64,000 nucleotides of DNA, taken from positions 62,001 through 126,000 of the forward strand of contig NZ_JAOQNG010000006.1 of NCBI RefSeq assembly GCF_025961225.1. Direction: 5' to 3'. This stretch comes from Azospirillum canadense. Its GTDB lineage: Bacteria > Pseudomonadota > Alphaproteobacteria > Azospirillales > Azospirillaceae. A program made the translations under genes and the position numbers. The notes beneath the pieces were generated by a model, which searched no databases, was not told the DNA's origin, and saw only the letters and a program-made list of their open reading frames with translations. Below, piece after piece: positions 1-9,800 of the stretch (positions within the stretch are counted from its first letter, which is position 1; every line of letters starts with the position of its first letter).

Positions 1-69
1 CAGGATGGGAACCGGCGCGCCGCAGGCCGGGCACACGCGGTGTCCCTGGGCCGGCCCTCCCCCCGGCAC
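1..69 (-). CDS. Partial CDS with N-terminal CxxC motif (runs off window start)
   Basis: On the minus strand a GTG at 69-67 opens a frame that stays open to the window edge and encodes a Cys-Pro-Ala-Cys-Gly motif within the first 20 residues; an in-frame GTG at 36-34 is an alternative start. A CPxCG knuckle at the very N-terminus is seen in zinc-ribbon methyltransferases of sugar clusters, but only about 23 codons are visible, so that is a guess. It lies just downstream of the SMR-like gene on the same strand, so the two could be co-transcribed. Confidence 0.3.
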   Translation of the reverse strand, partial: MPGGGPAQGHRVCPACGAPVPIL

Positions 70-80
70 GGGCGGCGCGG

Positions 81-443
81 TCAACGGAACACCGTGTTGA
101 TGGCCACGCCGGCCACGATCAGGACCAAGCCGACCGCCTGCATCGCGTTGATCGTCTCGCCCAGGAACAGGACGGCCCCGCCCGGCACCAGAACGAAGCT
201 CAGGGCCATGAAGGGATAGGCGTGGGCGACGGGGAGCGAACGCACGGCGAGCATCCAGCACAGGGCCGCCAGACCGGCCGCCGCAAAGCCGCTGATCACC
301 AGCGGATCGAGCAGCATGCGCAGGAGATAAGAACCGGCGTGCCCGCTCTCGTTGCTTGCCAGCACCCCCGCACGGGCTTTAATGATCAGTTGGCCGTACA
401 GGGTGAAGAGCAGCGTACCGGCGATGAAGAGATAATGGGGCAT
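81..443 (-). CDS. SMR/EamA-like small multidrug-resistance-type membrane protein
   Basis: A 120-residue protein with four predicted membrane helices (about 3-22, 45-66, 72-95 and 98-118), the size and topology of the small multidrug resistance / EmrE-ArnF group. In sugar clusters such proteins often act as undecaprenyl-phosphate-sugar flippase subunits. The C-terminal half carries the typical pattern of a Pro near the start of helix 3 (LPVAHAYPFMALSFVLV) and a Gly-Glu after it (FLGETI). The ATG at 443-441 was chosen because the residues upstream in the same frame are Arg/Asp-rich antisense-like sequence. It is divergent from the wbqC-like gene. Substrate is unknown. Confidence 0.7.
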   Translation of the reverse strand: MPHYLFIAGTLLFTLYGQLIIKARAGVLASNESGHAGSYLLRMLLDPLVISGFAAAGLAALCWMLAVRSLPVAHAYPFMALSFVLVPGGAVLFLGETINAMQAVGLVLIVAGVAINTVFR

Positions 444-599
444 GAGGTTGACCTGGGAGGGTGACCGGGAGATGGCCTGGGAGATGGTCAGGGTTTGCCG
501 TCGGACGGATCGGTCCACCCGCCCGGAAACGTCGGCTTCATACCATTGGAGCCGCGGACACCGCCAGAGCGACGCCACGCGCCAGTCAACGGGGAGCCG

Positions 600-1304
600 A
601 TGAAGGTTTCGATCATCCAGTCCTGCTACATTCCATGGAAGGGCTTCTTCGACCTGGTCGGTCGGACCGATCTCCACGTCATCCTGGACGGCGCCCAGTA
701 CGCCAAGAGGCACTGGCACAACCGCAACCGCATCATGACGCCGGGAGGGCCGATCTGGCTGACCATTCCGGTCGTGACGAAGTCGCGCTTCGAGCAGCCG
801 ATCGAGGAGGTCGGTTTTGCCGAGCCCTGGGCCGAGAAGCACTGGCGTTCCATCGAACTTGCCTACCGGCGCGCGCCCTTCTTCGCCGAAGAGGCGCCCG
901 CTCTGAAGGCCTTGTACGAGCAGGCGGACCGTCTCACGCTCCTGACCGAGGTGAACGAGCTGTTCCTCACCGCGCTGGTGCGCCGGCTCGGCCTTGCGAC
1001 GAAGATCGTCCGCGATCGTGCGCTTGACGCGCAGGGGCGGCGCGGGGATCGGCTCCTGGACATCTGCCGCAAGGTGGGCGCCACCCGCTACCTGTCCGGG
1101 CCGTCGGCGCGCGACTATCTGGACGAGGCTCCCTTCGAGGAGGCCGGGATCGCGGTGGACTGGATGGGCTACGGTCCCTATCCGGTTTATCCGCAGCGCG
1201 GTCCCGCCTTCGACCACGCCGTTTCGGTGATCGACGTCCTCTTTGCGCTCGGCCCCGATGCCGCCGCCCACTGCCGCCCCCTTGCCGAGGTCGCGTCTCC
1301 GTGA
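600..1304 (+). CDS. WbqC-like family protein
   Basis: The 234-residue protein begins MKVSIIQSCYIPWKGFFDL and contains the WbqC-family hallmarks: the N-terminal IIQxxYxPWxGFF strand-loop and an H-x-N-R-N-x-I segment after it. WbqC-like proteins are found in O-antigen and capsule clusters and are often described as probable aminotransferase or acyl-transfer partners; the reaction has not been settled. The start at 600 follows a GGGGAG ribosome site and removes 35 codons of non-family sequence from a longer open frame. It overlaps the next gene by 4 nt (GTGA), so translation is probably coupled. Confidence 0.85.
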   Translation: MKVSIIQSCYIPWKGFFDLVGRTDLHVILDGAQYAKRHWHNRNRIMTPGGPIWLTIPVVTKSRFEQPIEEVGFAEPWAEKHWRSIELAYRRAPFFAEEAPALKALYEQADRLTLLTEVNELFLTALVRRLGLATKIVRDRALDAQGRRGDRLLDICRKVGATRYLSGPSARDYLDEAPFEEAGIAVDWMGYGPYPVYPQRGPAFDHAVSVIDVLFALGPDAAAHCRPLAEVASP

Positions 1305-2245
1305 AGCTTTCCTTTGTCACGACAATCTACCGCACCGCCGGCGACATCGAGCCTTTCGCCGCACGGGCCGCGGAAGCGGCTCTCCGGCTGGGCTTCGAGC
1401 ACGAGGTCGTGTTCGTCAACGACGGGTCGCCCGACGACGGGCTCGACGTCGCCCTCGCCCTGGCCGAGCGCGACCCCCACGTCGTCGTCGTCGACCTGTC
1501 GCGGAACTTCGGGCAGCACAAGGCCCTGTGGACGGGGCTCGGCATCGCCACGGGCGACCTGGTCATGGTCATGGACGGCGACCTCGAGGAGGATCCGCTC
1601 TGGGCCGTGGACTTCCATCGGGTGCTGACCGGGAAGCGGGCGGAGGTGGTCTACGGGATTCAGATCCGGCCGAAGGGCAATCCGTTCTACCAAGCCTGCC
1701 GCAACGGTTTCTACCGCCTGCTCAACATCCTCAGCGACCTCGATTTCCCGCGCGACGTCGCGACGGCCCGGCTGATGACGCGACGGTATGTCGATGCGCT
1801 GCTCTCCTTCGAGGAGCGGGAGATCTTCCTGGTCGGCATCATGCACGTGGCGGGATTCCGCCAGATCCCGTTTCCGATCCACAAGGATTCGCGCTCGCCG
1901 ACCTCCTACACCGTCAAGAAGCTGCTGCGCCTCTTCCTGATGTCGATCACGTCCTTTTCCATCGCACCGCTGATCGGGGTGTTCCTGGCGGGTATCCTGG
2001 TCAGTGCCGGCGCCCTGGTTGCCATCGTCGCCCTGATCGCGCGCTACTTCATCACCGGGATCGGGGTGCCGGGCTGGACGTCGGTGATGGTGGCGCTGGT
2101 CCTGTTCTGCGGCTTCCTGACCTTCGTCAACGGCCTGCTGGCCATCTACATCGGGACGATCTTCCTGGAGGTGAAACGGCGGCCGCGCGCCATCGTGGCC
2201 TCGGTCCATCGGGTCAGCCCTGCTTTGGAAGAGGTCCGGTCATGA
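1301..2245 (+). CDS. GT2 family glycosyltransferase with C-terminal membrane segments (GtrB/DPM1-like)
   Basis: A 314-residue GT-A glycosyltransferase. The N-terminal half shows FVTTIYR, VVFVNDGSPDDG (nucleotide-binding acidic pair) and MDGDLEEDP (DxD metal site). Two hydrophobic helices lie near residues 220-250 and 258-285. This architecture is typical of enzymes that transfer a sugar from a nucleotide donor to polyprenyl phosphate at the inner membrane. The GTG start at 1301 overlaps the stop of the WbqC-like gene, and the gene ends in an ATGA overlap with the methyltransferase. The sugar is unknown. Confidence 0.88.
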   Translation: MKLSFVTTIYRTAGDIEPFAARAAEAALRLGFEHEVVFVNDGSPDDGLDVALALAERDPHVVVVDLSRNFGQHKALWTGLGIATGDLVMVMDGDLEEDPLWAVDFHRVLTGKRAEVVYGIQIRPKGNPFYQACRNGFYRLLNILSDLDFPRDVATARLMTRRYVDALLSFEEREIFLVGIMHVAGFRQIPFPIHKDSRSPTSYTVKKLLRLFLMSITSFSIAPLIGVFLAGILVSAGALVAIVALIARYFITGIGVPGWTSVMVALVLFCGFLTFVNGLLAIYIGTIFLEVKRRPRAIVASVHRVSPALEEVRS

Positions 2246-2880
2246 CGCGCTCCCCCCTGCTCCACCGCATCGCGGACTATTACGACGGCAAGCTGGCGAC
2301 GCACGGCGCCACGGCCCGTGGCGTGGACTGGAGGGACGAGCGCAGCCAGGAACTGCGCTTCGCCCGCCTCCTGGATCTGGTCGGCGACGATCCCTCGGGG
2401 ACCATCGCGGAGCTTGGATGCGGTTACGGGGCCCTGGCGGCCTACCTGCGCCGCACCGGGCGGGCGAACCCGTACCATGGCTACGACATCTCCGCCGAGA
2501 TGGTCCGGACCGCCCGCACCGTCCAGGCCGGCCTGGACGGCGTGCGGTTCGACGAGGGCGATGCCCCGGCCGAGGCCGACTACGTCGTCGCCAGCGGCAT
2601 CTTCAACGTCCGCTTCGACGTCGCGGACGACGACTGGCGCGCGTTCGTCCGCGCCACCATCGAAACCATGGCGGGACGGGCCCGGCGTGGCATCGCCTTC
2701 AACGTCCTGACCGCCTATTCGGACCGCGACCGCATGGACCCGAGGCTCTACTACGCCTCGCCGTCGGAGATGCTCGACTGGTGCATCGGGCGGTTCGGGC
2801 GCCATGTGGCCCTGCGGCACGACTACGGCCTGTACGAGTTCACGGTGCTGGTCCGCACCGCCCCGGAGGAGACCCCATGA
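2242..2880 (+). CDS. Class I SAM-dependent methyltransferase
   Basis: The 212-residue protein carries the class I motif I as ELGCGYG at residues 57-63, an acidic ribose-binding position in the next strand (GYDIS) and a motif IV-like VVASGIFNV. It most likely methylates a sugar or a small polar acceptor in the glycan pathway. It overlaps the upstream glycosyltransferase by 4 nt and the downstream acyltransferase by 4 nt, indicating one operon. No zinc-ribbon or extra domain is visible, so acceptor specificity cannot be read from the sequence. Confidence 0.82.
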   Translation: MTRSPLLHRIADYYDGKLATHGATARGVDWRDERSQELRFARLLDLVGDDPSGTIAELGCGYGALAAYLRRTGRANPYHGYDISAEMVRTARTVQAGLDGVRFDEGDAPAEADYVVASGIFNVRFDVADDDWRAFVRATIETMAGRARRGIAFNVLTAYSDRDRMDPRLYYASPSEMLDWCIGRFGRHVALRHDYGLYEFTVLVRTAPEETP

Positions 2881-3539
2881 GGCCCATCGTCGTCTTCGGT
2901 GCCGGCGACATCGCCGAACTCGCCGACTTCTACTTCGCACGGGAAGCCGGCCGGGAGGTCGTGGCCTTCGTCGTGGATGCCGCCTACCGCGACGGGGATG
3001 AACGGTTCGGCCGTCCTCTCGTCGCCCTGGAGGAGGTGGCCGCGCGTTTCCCGCCCGACCGCCACGACGCCTTCGTGGCGCTGTCCTACCAGTCGATGAA
3101 CCGGCTGCGGGCCGCCAAATGCGCGGCCCTGAAGGCGCTCGGCTACCGGCTTGCCAGCTACATCAGCCCGCGGGCGACGGTCTACACCGACCGCATCGGG
3201 GAAAACGCCTTCATCCTTGAGGACAACACCATCCAGCCCTTCGTGACGATCGGCGACAACGTCACCCTGTGGAGCGGAAACCACATCGGGCACCACAGCA
3301 GCATCGGCGACAACAGCTTCATCACGTCCCACGTGGTGGTGTCCGGCGGCGTGCGGGTCGGCGCGAACTGCTTTGTCGGGGTGAACGCGACGATCCGGGA
3401 CCACGTCACGCTGGGAGACTTCACGCTGGTCGGCGCCGGCGGCCTGATCATCAAGGACACCGCGCCTGAAAGCGTCCACATGGTGGCCGACCACACGCAG
3501 GAGCGGCGCGTCAAAAGCACGCGCCTCAAGTCCATCTGA
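2877..3539 (+). CDS. NeuD/PglD-like sugar O- or N-acyltransferase
   Basis: A 220-residue protein with an N-terminal Rossmann-like strand (VVFGAGDIAELADFYF) and a C-terminal left-handed beta-helix of hexapeptide repeats from about residue 98 onward (for example IGENAFI, IGDNVTL, IGHHSSIGDNSFI, VGANCFVGVNATI). This is the layout of the NeuD/PglD acetyltransferases that use acetyl-CoA to modify amino sugars or sialic-acid-like sugars. A catalytic His candidate lies in SHVVVSGGV. It is translationally coupled to the methyltransferase (ATGA). Confidence 0.85.
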   Translation: MRPIVVFGAGDIAELADFYFAREAGREVVAFVVDAAYRDGDERFGRPLVALEEVAARFPPDRHDAFVALSYQSMNRLRAAKCAALKALGYRLASYISPRATVYTDRIGENAFILEDNTIQPFVTIGDNVTLWSGNHIGHHSSIGDNSFITSHVVVSGGVRVGANCFVGVNATIRDHVTLGDFTLVGAGGLIIKDTAPESVHMVADHTQERRVKSTRLKSI

Positions 3540-3571
3540 CGCCGCGTCCAGGCCGGGGGCATCGAACAGGC

Positions 3572-4540
3572 ATGACGAACCTTCCCTTCCGGAACGTCTG
3601 GCGGCCACTGGGGCGGGTGCAGGGCGGGTCTGCCATCGGTTCCCAGCAGGTCCCTTGGGCCGTCAGCCACGCCAGCTACCCCACGGTTCTGCCGCTGTCC
3701 GGTCAGCGGATCCGGGTCTTCTTTTCCGTGCGCGACGCGGACAACCATTCCTCCGTCGCGGCGATCGACATCGGCCTGGACGGCGACCATGTCGAGCCCC
3801 TCGGCTCGCCGCCTGGCCCGCTGCTGTCGCCGGGCGCGCGGGGCGCCTTCGACGCGGACGGCGTCACCATGGGCTGCGTCGTTCCGTGGGACGGTCGGCT
3901 GTACGGCTTCTATCTCGGCTGGACGGTGCTCCGGACCGTGCCGTTCACCAACTTCATCGGTCTGGCCATCGGCGGTGCCGCCGTGGGCGATCCGGAGGGG
4001 GGCGGGAGCTTCGAGCGCGCCTCGCCGGTCCCGGTCGTCGGGCGCAGCCGGGAGAACCCGCTCACCATCGGCTATCCCTGGGTGATCCGCGACGGCGACG
4101 GCTGGCGCATGTGGTTCGGCTCGCACCTCTCCTGGGGAGCGGAGGGGCTGCAGATGGTCCATGTGGTGAAGGAGGCGCGCTCCGCCGACCTGATGACCTG
4201 GACGCCGTCGGACCGGGTGGTCGTCGGGCTCGCCGGTTCCGCCGACCCCCGGGAGTTCGCGGTTTCCCGTCCCTGCGTGCTGCGCGAGCCGGACGGCACG
4301 CTGTCGATGTGGTACGCGCGGCGTCGGCCCGGCTATGCCCTCGGCTTCGCCCGCTCCACCGACGGGGAGACCTGGGAGCGGCACGACGACGGCCTGCGCT
4401 TTGTCGGCACGCCCGAGCCCTGGGAGGACACGGAACGGACCTACCCCTGCGTCTTCGACCACGCGGGCCGCCGCTACATGCTGTACAACGGCAACGGCTA
4501 CGGGCGCGAGGGCTTCGGCCTGGCGATCCTGGAGGAGTGA
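3572..4540 (+). CDS. Beta-propeller (GH43/GH32-like) protein of unknown function
   Basis: The 322-residue protein has the repeated Trp/Asp-rich strand pattern of five-bladed propellers (for example YPWVIRDGDGWRMWFGSH, FAVSRPCVLREPDGTLSMWY, ERTYPCVFDHAGRRYMLYNGNG). The last motif, YMLYNGNGYG near the C-terminus, is common in hypothetical propeller proteins encoded in glycan clusters. No signal peptide is visible, so a cytoplasmic location is likely. It sits 32 nt after the acyltransferase in the same direction. A glycosidase role is possible, but the catalytic acids cannot be assigned. Confidence 0.65.
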   Translation: MTNLPFRNVWRPLGRVQGGSAIGSQQVPWAVSHASYPTVLPLSGQRIRVFFSVRDADNHSSVAAIDIGLDGDHVEPLGSPPGPLLSPGARGAFDADGVTMGCVVPWDGRLYGFYLGWTVLRTVPFTNFIGLAIGGAAVGDPEGGGSFERASPVPVVGRSRENPLTIGYPWVIRDGDGWRMWFGSHLSWGAEGLQMVHVVKEARSADLMTWTPSDRVVVGLAGSADPREFAVSRPCVLREPDGTLSMWYARRRPGYALGFARSTDGETWERHDDGLRFVGTPEPWEDTERTYPCVFDHAGRRYMLYNGNGYGREGFGLAILEE

Positions 4541-4627
4541 GGGGGCCTGCCCCGGGGCTGGACCGTCTCGGAGGCCGTCGCAACGGTTCGGGCGTTCGGA
4601 ACCCGCGATGAAGAAACAGGGGAAGTC

Positions 4628-6604
4628 ATGCTGCAATTCGTGTCTGGGCGGGTCGATGAGGGAGCCCGGAAGAACACCCTTGTCCTCGCGGCCGCCCTGC
4701 TGACGGCCATCGCAGCCGCCTTCCTTGGAAGCGTCTTCGACTATGGGTTCGAGTGGGGGGACGTCGGGTCCTACGCGCAGATTGTCGCCGAACTGTACCG
4801 CGGCGGGACACCGGCCGATTTCATCGGCTACGGGGTGCTCTGGTACGCCCTCGGGGTCGGTGCCGCGAAGCTGTTCGGGATGAGCTACACGGTCGTGATC
4901 CTGACGCTGTACGGCGTGATCCTGGCCGTGGCCGGGCTCCTTTTCCTCGGGACGTATCTGGCGACCAAGCGGATCTGGGCGGCCTTCCTGGTGGCGCTGC
5001 TCTTCATCCTCGTGCCCCCCTTCACGGCATCGGCGGTGCGCTCCCTGGCGCTTGGCCTCAACCTGGTCGGACTCGTGGTGCTGGCGCGGGCGCCCCTCCA
5101 GCACGGCGGGCGGGCGTTGATCCTGGCCGGGGTGCTGGTCGGCGTCACGTTCATGCTCAGGCCGGATTTCGGCTATTTCTTCGCGCTCTGCCTCGGGGGG
5201 CTGGTGGTGGTGCGGAGTTGGTACGAGCACCCGACGGCCGGCGGCCGCCTGCTTGGCCTTCTCCGCTCCAGCCTTCTGATGGCGGCGGCCATCGCCGCGA
5301 CCATGGCGCCCCTTTTCATCCACGCCCGCCTGCGCGGGTACCTGCCGGCCATCCTCGACGACTACCTGACCTACCCGCGTCGCATCCTTTATTTCATCCT
5401 GGAATCCCCCAGCCTGTCGAACATGGCCGGCGGCAAGACCTCCGACGCGGGCTTCCTGCGCATCCTGCCGGTGTCGGCGCTGTTCGGGAGCGACGCCGGC
5501 GACCGGGTCTTCGCCTTCCTGATCTACTCGACCATGCTCGGCCTCGCCGCTTTCGCGGCCTACGCCGCATGGCGCTGGATCCGGCGTCCGGGTGACGCGC
5601 GGGAAAACCTCGTGAACGTGGCGGTCCTGATGATCGCCGGCAGCCAGTGGCCGATCTTCGCCCTCTTCCGACCGGGCTGGATCCATTTCGCGACCTTCAT
5701 GCACGCTTACCTGCTGCTGGCCGCGGTTGCCGCTGTCCGGTTGCTGTCCGTGTCGAGGCTTCGCACATTCGGCGCTGCGCGGGCGGCGGCCGGGGCTGCC
5801 TTGCTCGTCCTGGCGGCGCAGGCCGGGCTGTTCGTTCTGCACGGCGTCCAGGTGCCGGGGGTCGGCGTCCTGGCGCAGCGCCAGGGCCGCGACGCGCGGA
5901 TGAGCGTCGGCCCGGGCATCGACGTCATGGTGTCCGCGGCGGAAAAGCAGCAGTACGAGGCGATCAACCGCATCATCCGCGCCAATTCGGGACCGGACGA
6001 CCGCATTGTCTGCGTTCCCTACTGCCCCGGCTACGCGTTCATGGCAGAGCGGCGAATGCTGTTCAAAGAGCATTACGTCGACGACAACACGCCGAACATC
6101 CGTCCGGGCTGGATCGACCAGGCGATTGACCTGACGGCGTCGGTGCGGCCGCCGGTCATCATCGTCCAGGACTGGGCGCCCAACGAGACGGATGCCTCGC
6201 GTTTCGTCGTCTGGGCGGCGCGCTACATGGACTTCGTGCGCGAGCGCTACCACACCGTCGTCCCAATTCCCGGGGGCACGGCTTACATCCTGGAGCAGGC
6301 GGCGGGGCAGGCTCGGATCGCCCAGATCAAGGCCTACGGCCCGACCGCGACCCCGGCCGGCGTGCCGTTCAACCGGCAGCCCGACGGCAGTTCGGCGCTC
6401 TGGTTGTCGATGCCCGGCCTCAGCGGCGCGGCCCAGGTGCGGTTCGACGGCGCGCCGCTGGCGAGCGCGGTGGCCGGCGACGTGGTGTCGGCCCTGGTTC
6501 CGGCCGACCGGATCGCCGCACCGGGGCGGCATTGGCTGGAGGTGGTGGATCCGGCGGCCGGCCTGCGGACGGAACCCGTTCCCTTCGACGTGACCGGTCC
6601 CTGA
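4628..6604 (+). CDS. Polytopic membrane protein, GT-C-like, with C-terminal soluble domain
   Basis: The 658-residue protein has roughly ten hydrophobic helices between residues 18 and 410. An acidic Glu-Trp-Gly-Asp motif in the first loop (FEWGDVGSYAQI) resembles the catalytic Asp loop of GT-C glycosyltransferases. A soluble region of about 130 residues follows, and then a C-terminal beta-sandwich-like segment from about residue 565 (VRFDGAPLASAVAGDVVSALVP). Membrane glycosyltransferase is the best guess. The start at 4628 has GGGGAAG upstream; an ATG at 4608 is in another frame. Confidence 0.65.
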   Translation: MLQFVSGRVDEGARKNTLVLAAALLTAIAAAFLGSVFDYGFEWGDVGSYAQIVAELYRGGTPADFIGYGVLWYALGVGAAKLFGMSYTVVILTLYGVILAVAGLLFLGTYLATKRIWAAFLVALLFILVPPFTASAVRSLALGLNLVGLVVLARAPLQHGGRALILAGVLVGVTFMLRPDFGYFFALCLGGLVVVRSWYEHPTAGGRLLGLLRSSLLMAAAIAATMAPLFIHARLRGYLPAILDDYLTYPRRILYFILESPSLSNMAGGKTSDAGFLRILPVSALFGSDAGDRVFAFLIYSTMLGLAAFAAYAAWRWIRRPGDARENLVNVAVLMIAGSQWPIFALFRPGWIHFATFMHAYLLLAAVAAVRLLSVSRLRTFGAARAAAGAALLVLAAQAGLFVLHGVQVPGVGVLAQRQGRDARMSVGPGIDVMVSAAEKQQYEAINRIIRANSGPDDRIVCVPYCPGYAFMAERRMLFKEHYVDDNTPNIRPGWIDQAIDLTASVRPPVIIVQDWAPNETDASRFVVWAARYMDFVRERYHTVVPIPGGTAYILEQAAGQARIAQIKAYGPTATPAGVPFNRQPDGSSALWLSMPGLSGAAQVRFDGAPLASAVAGDVVSALVPADRIAAPGRHWLEVVDPAAGLRTEPVPFDVTGP

Positions 6605-6741
6605 GGCGCCGCACCCGTGGGGACGATCGGGCAGCGTCGCGCCACGGCAAGAACGCGGGCGGCCGCCTTGCATTCCCAAGTGTGCCAGCGTATCTCTGCC
6701 GCCGATCTCGGGACGGAGGGCATGGCCCGGGGCAATCGGGT

Positions 6742-6771
6742 TTGACAGCGCGCCTCTTCATAAAGGATATC
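6742..6771 (+). promoter_or_regulatory. Sigma-70-type promoter before the methyltransferase-GT2 fusion gene
   Basis: TTGACA at 6742-6747 is a perfect -35 hexamer, followed after 17-18 nt by GGATAT/GATATC as a -10 candidate. It sits about 40 nt upstream of the GTG at 6812 and is the best promoter in the first 10 kb. It would drive the fusion gene and the rhamnose operon behind it. Confidence 0.5.
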
Positions 6772-6811
6772 TGTTCGTCATTTCCAGACAAGCCATGGAG
6801 TTCCGGCGGCG

Positions 6812-9800
6812 GTGTCGGACGAGGCAAGACAAGAGGCGACTGTGGATTTGTACGTGAAGGCTCCGGGATCTGATAATCCGGGCCGCCTGTTCCGACCGAT
6901 CAGCCTGCTTGATCCTGATCTCGTCACAGCCCCTCCGCCTTGGCTTGGTCATACGCCTTTCGCTTTCTGGATTATGGACGCGCTGCGCCCGGCACGTTTC
7001 GTCGAGCTTGGGACCCACAGCGGCAACTCCTACGCCGCCTTCTGCCAGGCGGTGCGGCGTCTTGGCCTGCCGACGGCCTGCGCCGCCGTCGACACCTGGG
7101 CCGGCGATCCGCAGGCCGGCCATTACGGCGAGGAGGTCTACCGGACCTTCGCCGCGCACCATGACGCCCGCTACGGCGCCTTCTCGCGCCTGATGCGCAT
7201 GACCTTCGACGAGGCCCTGGCGGACTTCGCCGACGGTTCGATCGACCTGCTGCACATCGACGGGCTGCACACCTACGAGGCGGTGCGCCATGATTTCGAG
7301 GCCTGGCGGCCGAAGATGAGCCGCCGCGGCGTGGTGCTGTTCCACGACATTGCCGAACGCCGCGACGACTTCGGCGTCTGGCGGCTGTGGGACGAGTTGT
7401 CGGCGGCGCATCCCTCCTTCACCTTTCTGCACTCCCATGGGCTCGGCGTGCTCGGCGTCGGGGACGACCTGCCCGAGGCGGTTCGCGCGCTGTTTGCGGT
7501 GCAGGTGGAGGGCGGCGAAGCGCTGGAAGCGACCCGGCTGCTGTTCCAGCGGCTGGGCGAACGCGTGGTCCGGGCCGAGACCATCCAGGAGATGGAGGAG
7601 CAGGGACGGCGGCTGCGCGCCGACGCCGCGGCCGATCACACGGCCTTCCAGGCCGAGACCGCGTCGCTGCACGCCATGATCGCGTCGCTCCGCGAGGAGG
7701 CCGCCAACCGGGACCGCGCCATCGCCGAAGCCGAAGGCTGCCTGCGCCGGCAGGAGCGTGACCTGGCGATGCAGGAGCGGACGATCGACGAACTGCGCGA
7801 TCTCCTTGCGCAACGGGAACAGCAGATCGGCACCCTCCTCGCCTCGACGTCCTGGAGGCTGTCGGCCCCCGTACGCCAGTGCGGCCGCGTCTACCACGAG
7901 GTGAACCGCGCCTACCGCCGCTGCGTCCACCGGATGACGCTGGTGCCGCACAGCGACGTCAAGCCGACCGCCGACGGCGGCTACGAGAGCACCGGCGGCG
8001 ATCCCGCCTTCCTGCTGCAGTCCAGCCTCGGGTGGCTGCCCAGCCGCTGGTGTGTGATCTCCTACAAGGTGCGGCACGCCTCCGCCCCGCTCACGCCCCT
8101 TCTCTACGCGGACGGCGGGCAGGGTTTCGACGAGCGGACGGCGATCCGCCTGCCGGTGGACACCATCGGGGAGGTCAAACAACTCGCCCTGCTGCCGCCG
8201 AAGACCCTCGCGTTGCGCTTCGACCCGGCCACCCGGCCGATGTCCTTCGAAATCGCCGATTTCACGATCCGGGAGATCGGGCGGACCCACCTGCTGCTGG
8301 ATTACGCCCGGCGCAACCCACGGCGGCTGCTGGCACACCTCGTGCGGCACGGCTGGCAGGCGACCAAGCAGCAGGTCGCCCAGGATTTGCTGCCGGCCCG
8401 CCGGGCCGCCGATTACGAAACCTGGGTACGGCTGTACGACACGCTGGATCCCGAGGAGCTTGCGGCGATCCGGGCCGACGCGGCGCGGCTGGCGCGGCGC
8501 CCGCTGATCTCCGTGGTGATGCCGGTCTACAACACGCCGGAAGCCTACCTGCGCGAGGCGCTGGACTCCGTGCTGGCGCAACTCTATCCCGACTGGGAGC
8601 TGTGCATCGCCGACGACGCCTCCACGGCGCCGCACATCGCCCCGCTGCTCGCCGAATACCAGGCTCGGGACCGCCGCATCAAGGTGGTCCGGCGCCCCCG
8701 GAACGGCCACATCTCGGCCGCCAGCAACAGCGCCCTGGAGCTGGCGGCCGGGGAGTTCGTGGCCCTCATGGACCACGACGACCGCCTGACCCCGCACGCG
8801 CTCTACATGATCGCGGTCGAGCTGAACCGCCATCCCGACGCCGACATCCTCTATTCCGACGAGGACAAGATCGACGCTGAGGGGCGGCGTCACGACCCGC
8901 ATTTCAAGTCGGACTTCAACCTCGACCTGCTGCACGGCCAGAACATGGTCAACCACCTCGGCGTGTTCCGCCGCTCCCTGATCGAGCGGGTCGGCGGCTT
9001 CCGCGAGGGGTTCGAGGGCAGCCAGGACTACGACCTGACTCTGCGGGTGGTGGAGGCCACCACGCCGGAGCGCATCCGCCACATCCCGGCGATCCTGTAC
9101 CACTGGCGGGTCTTTGCGGAGTCCGCCGCCTTCTCCACGGTCGACCTGTCGCGGGCCACGGCGGCGGCCCACCGCGCGCTGACCGAGCATTTCCAGCGGC
9201 GCGGCGTCCAGGCCAGCGTTGAGGCATCGCCCTCCACCCACCGTTTCACCCGCATCCGTTACGCCTTGCCCGACCCGTTGCCCCGCGTGTCGTTGATCGT
9301 GCCGACGCGCGACAAGGTCGGCCTTCTGAAGGGCTGCGTGGACGGGCTGCTCCAGCGCACCGACTACCCCGACCTCGAAATCATCATCGTCGACAACAAC
9401 AGCGAGGAGGCGAAGACCTTCGCCTACTTCGACACGCTGAAGGACGAGCCGCGGGTGCGCATCCTGCGCTACGAGGCGCCCTTCAACTACTCCTCCATCA
9501 ACAACTTCGCCGCGGCGCAGGCAACCGGTTCGGTGATCGGCCTGATCAACAACGACATCGAGGTGATCGGGGCCGACTGGCTGAAGGAGATGGTGAGCCA
9601 CGCGCTGCGCCCCGAGGTGGGGGCGGTCGGCGCCAAGCTCTACTACGCCGACGGAACCATCCAGCACGCCGGCGTGATCACCGGGATCTGCGGCGTGGCC
9701 GGGCATGGGCACAAGGGGCTGCCCCGCGACGGGCACGGCTATTTCAGCCGCGCCCAGCTGACGCAGGACCTGTCCTGCGTGACCGCGGCCTGTCTGATCA

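Noticed and set aside
3182..6679. Minus-strand open frame of 1165 codons
   Set aside because: It lies opposite the acyltransferase, propeller and membrane protein genes, is Arg/Gly/His-rich without any family motif, and is a GC-bias artefact.
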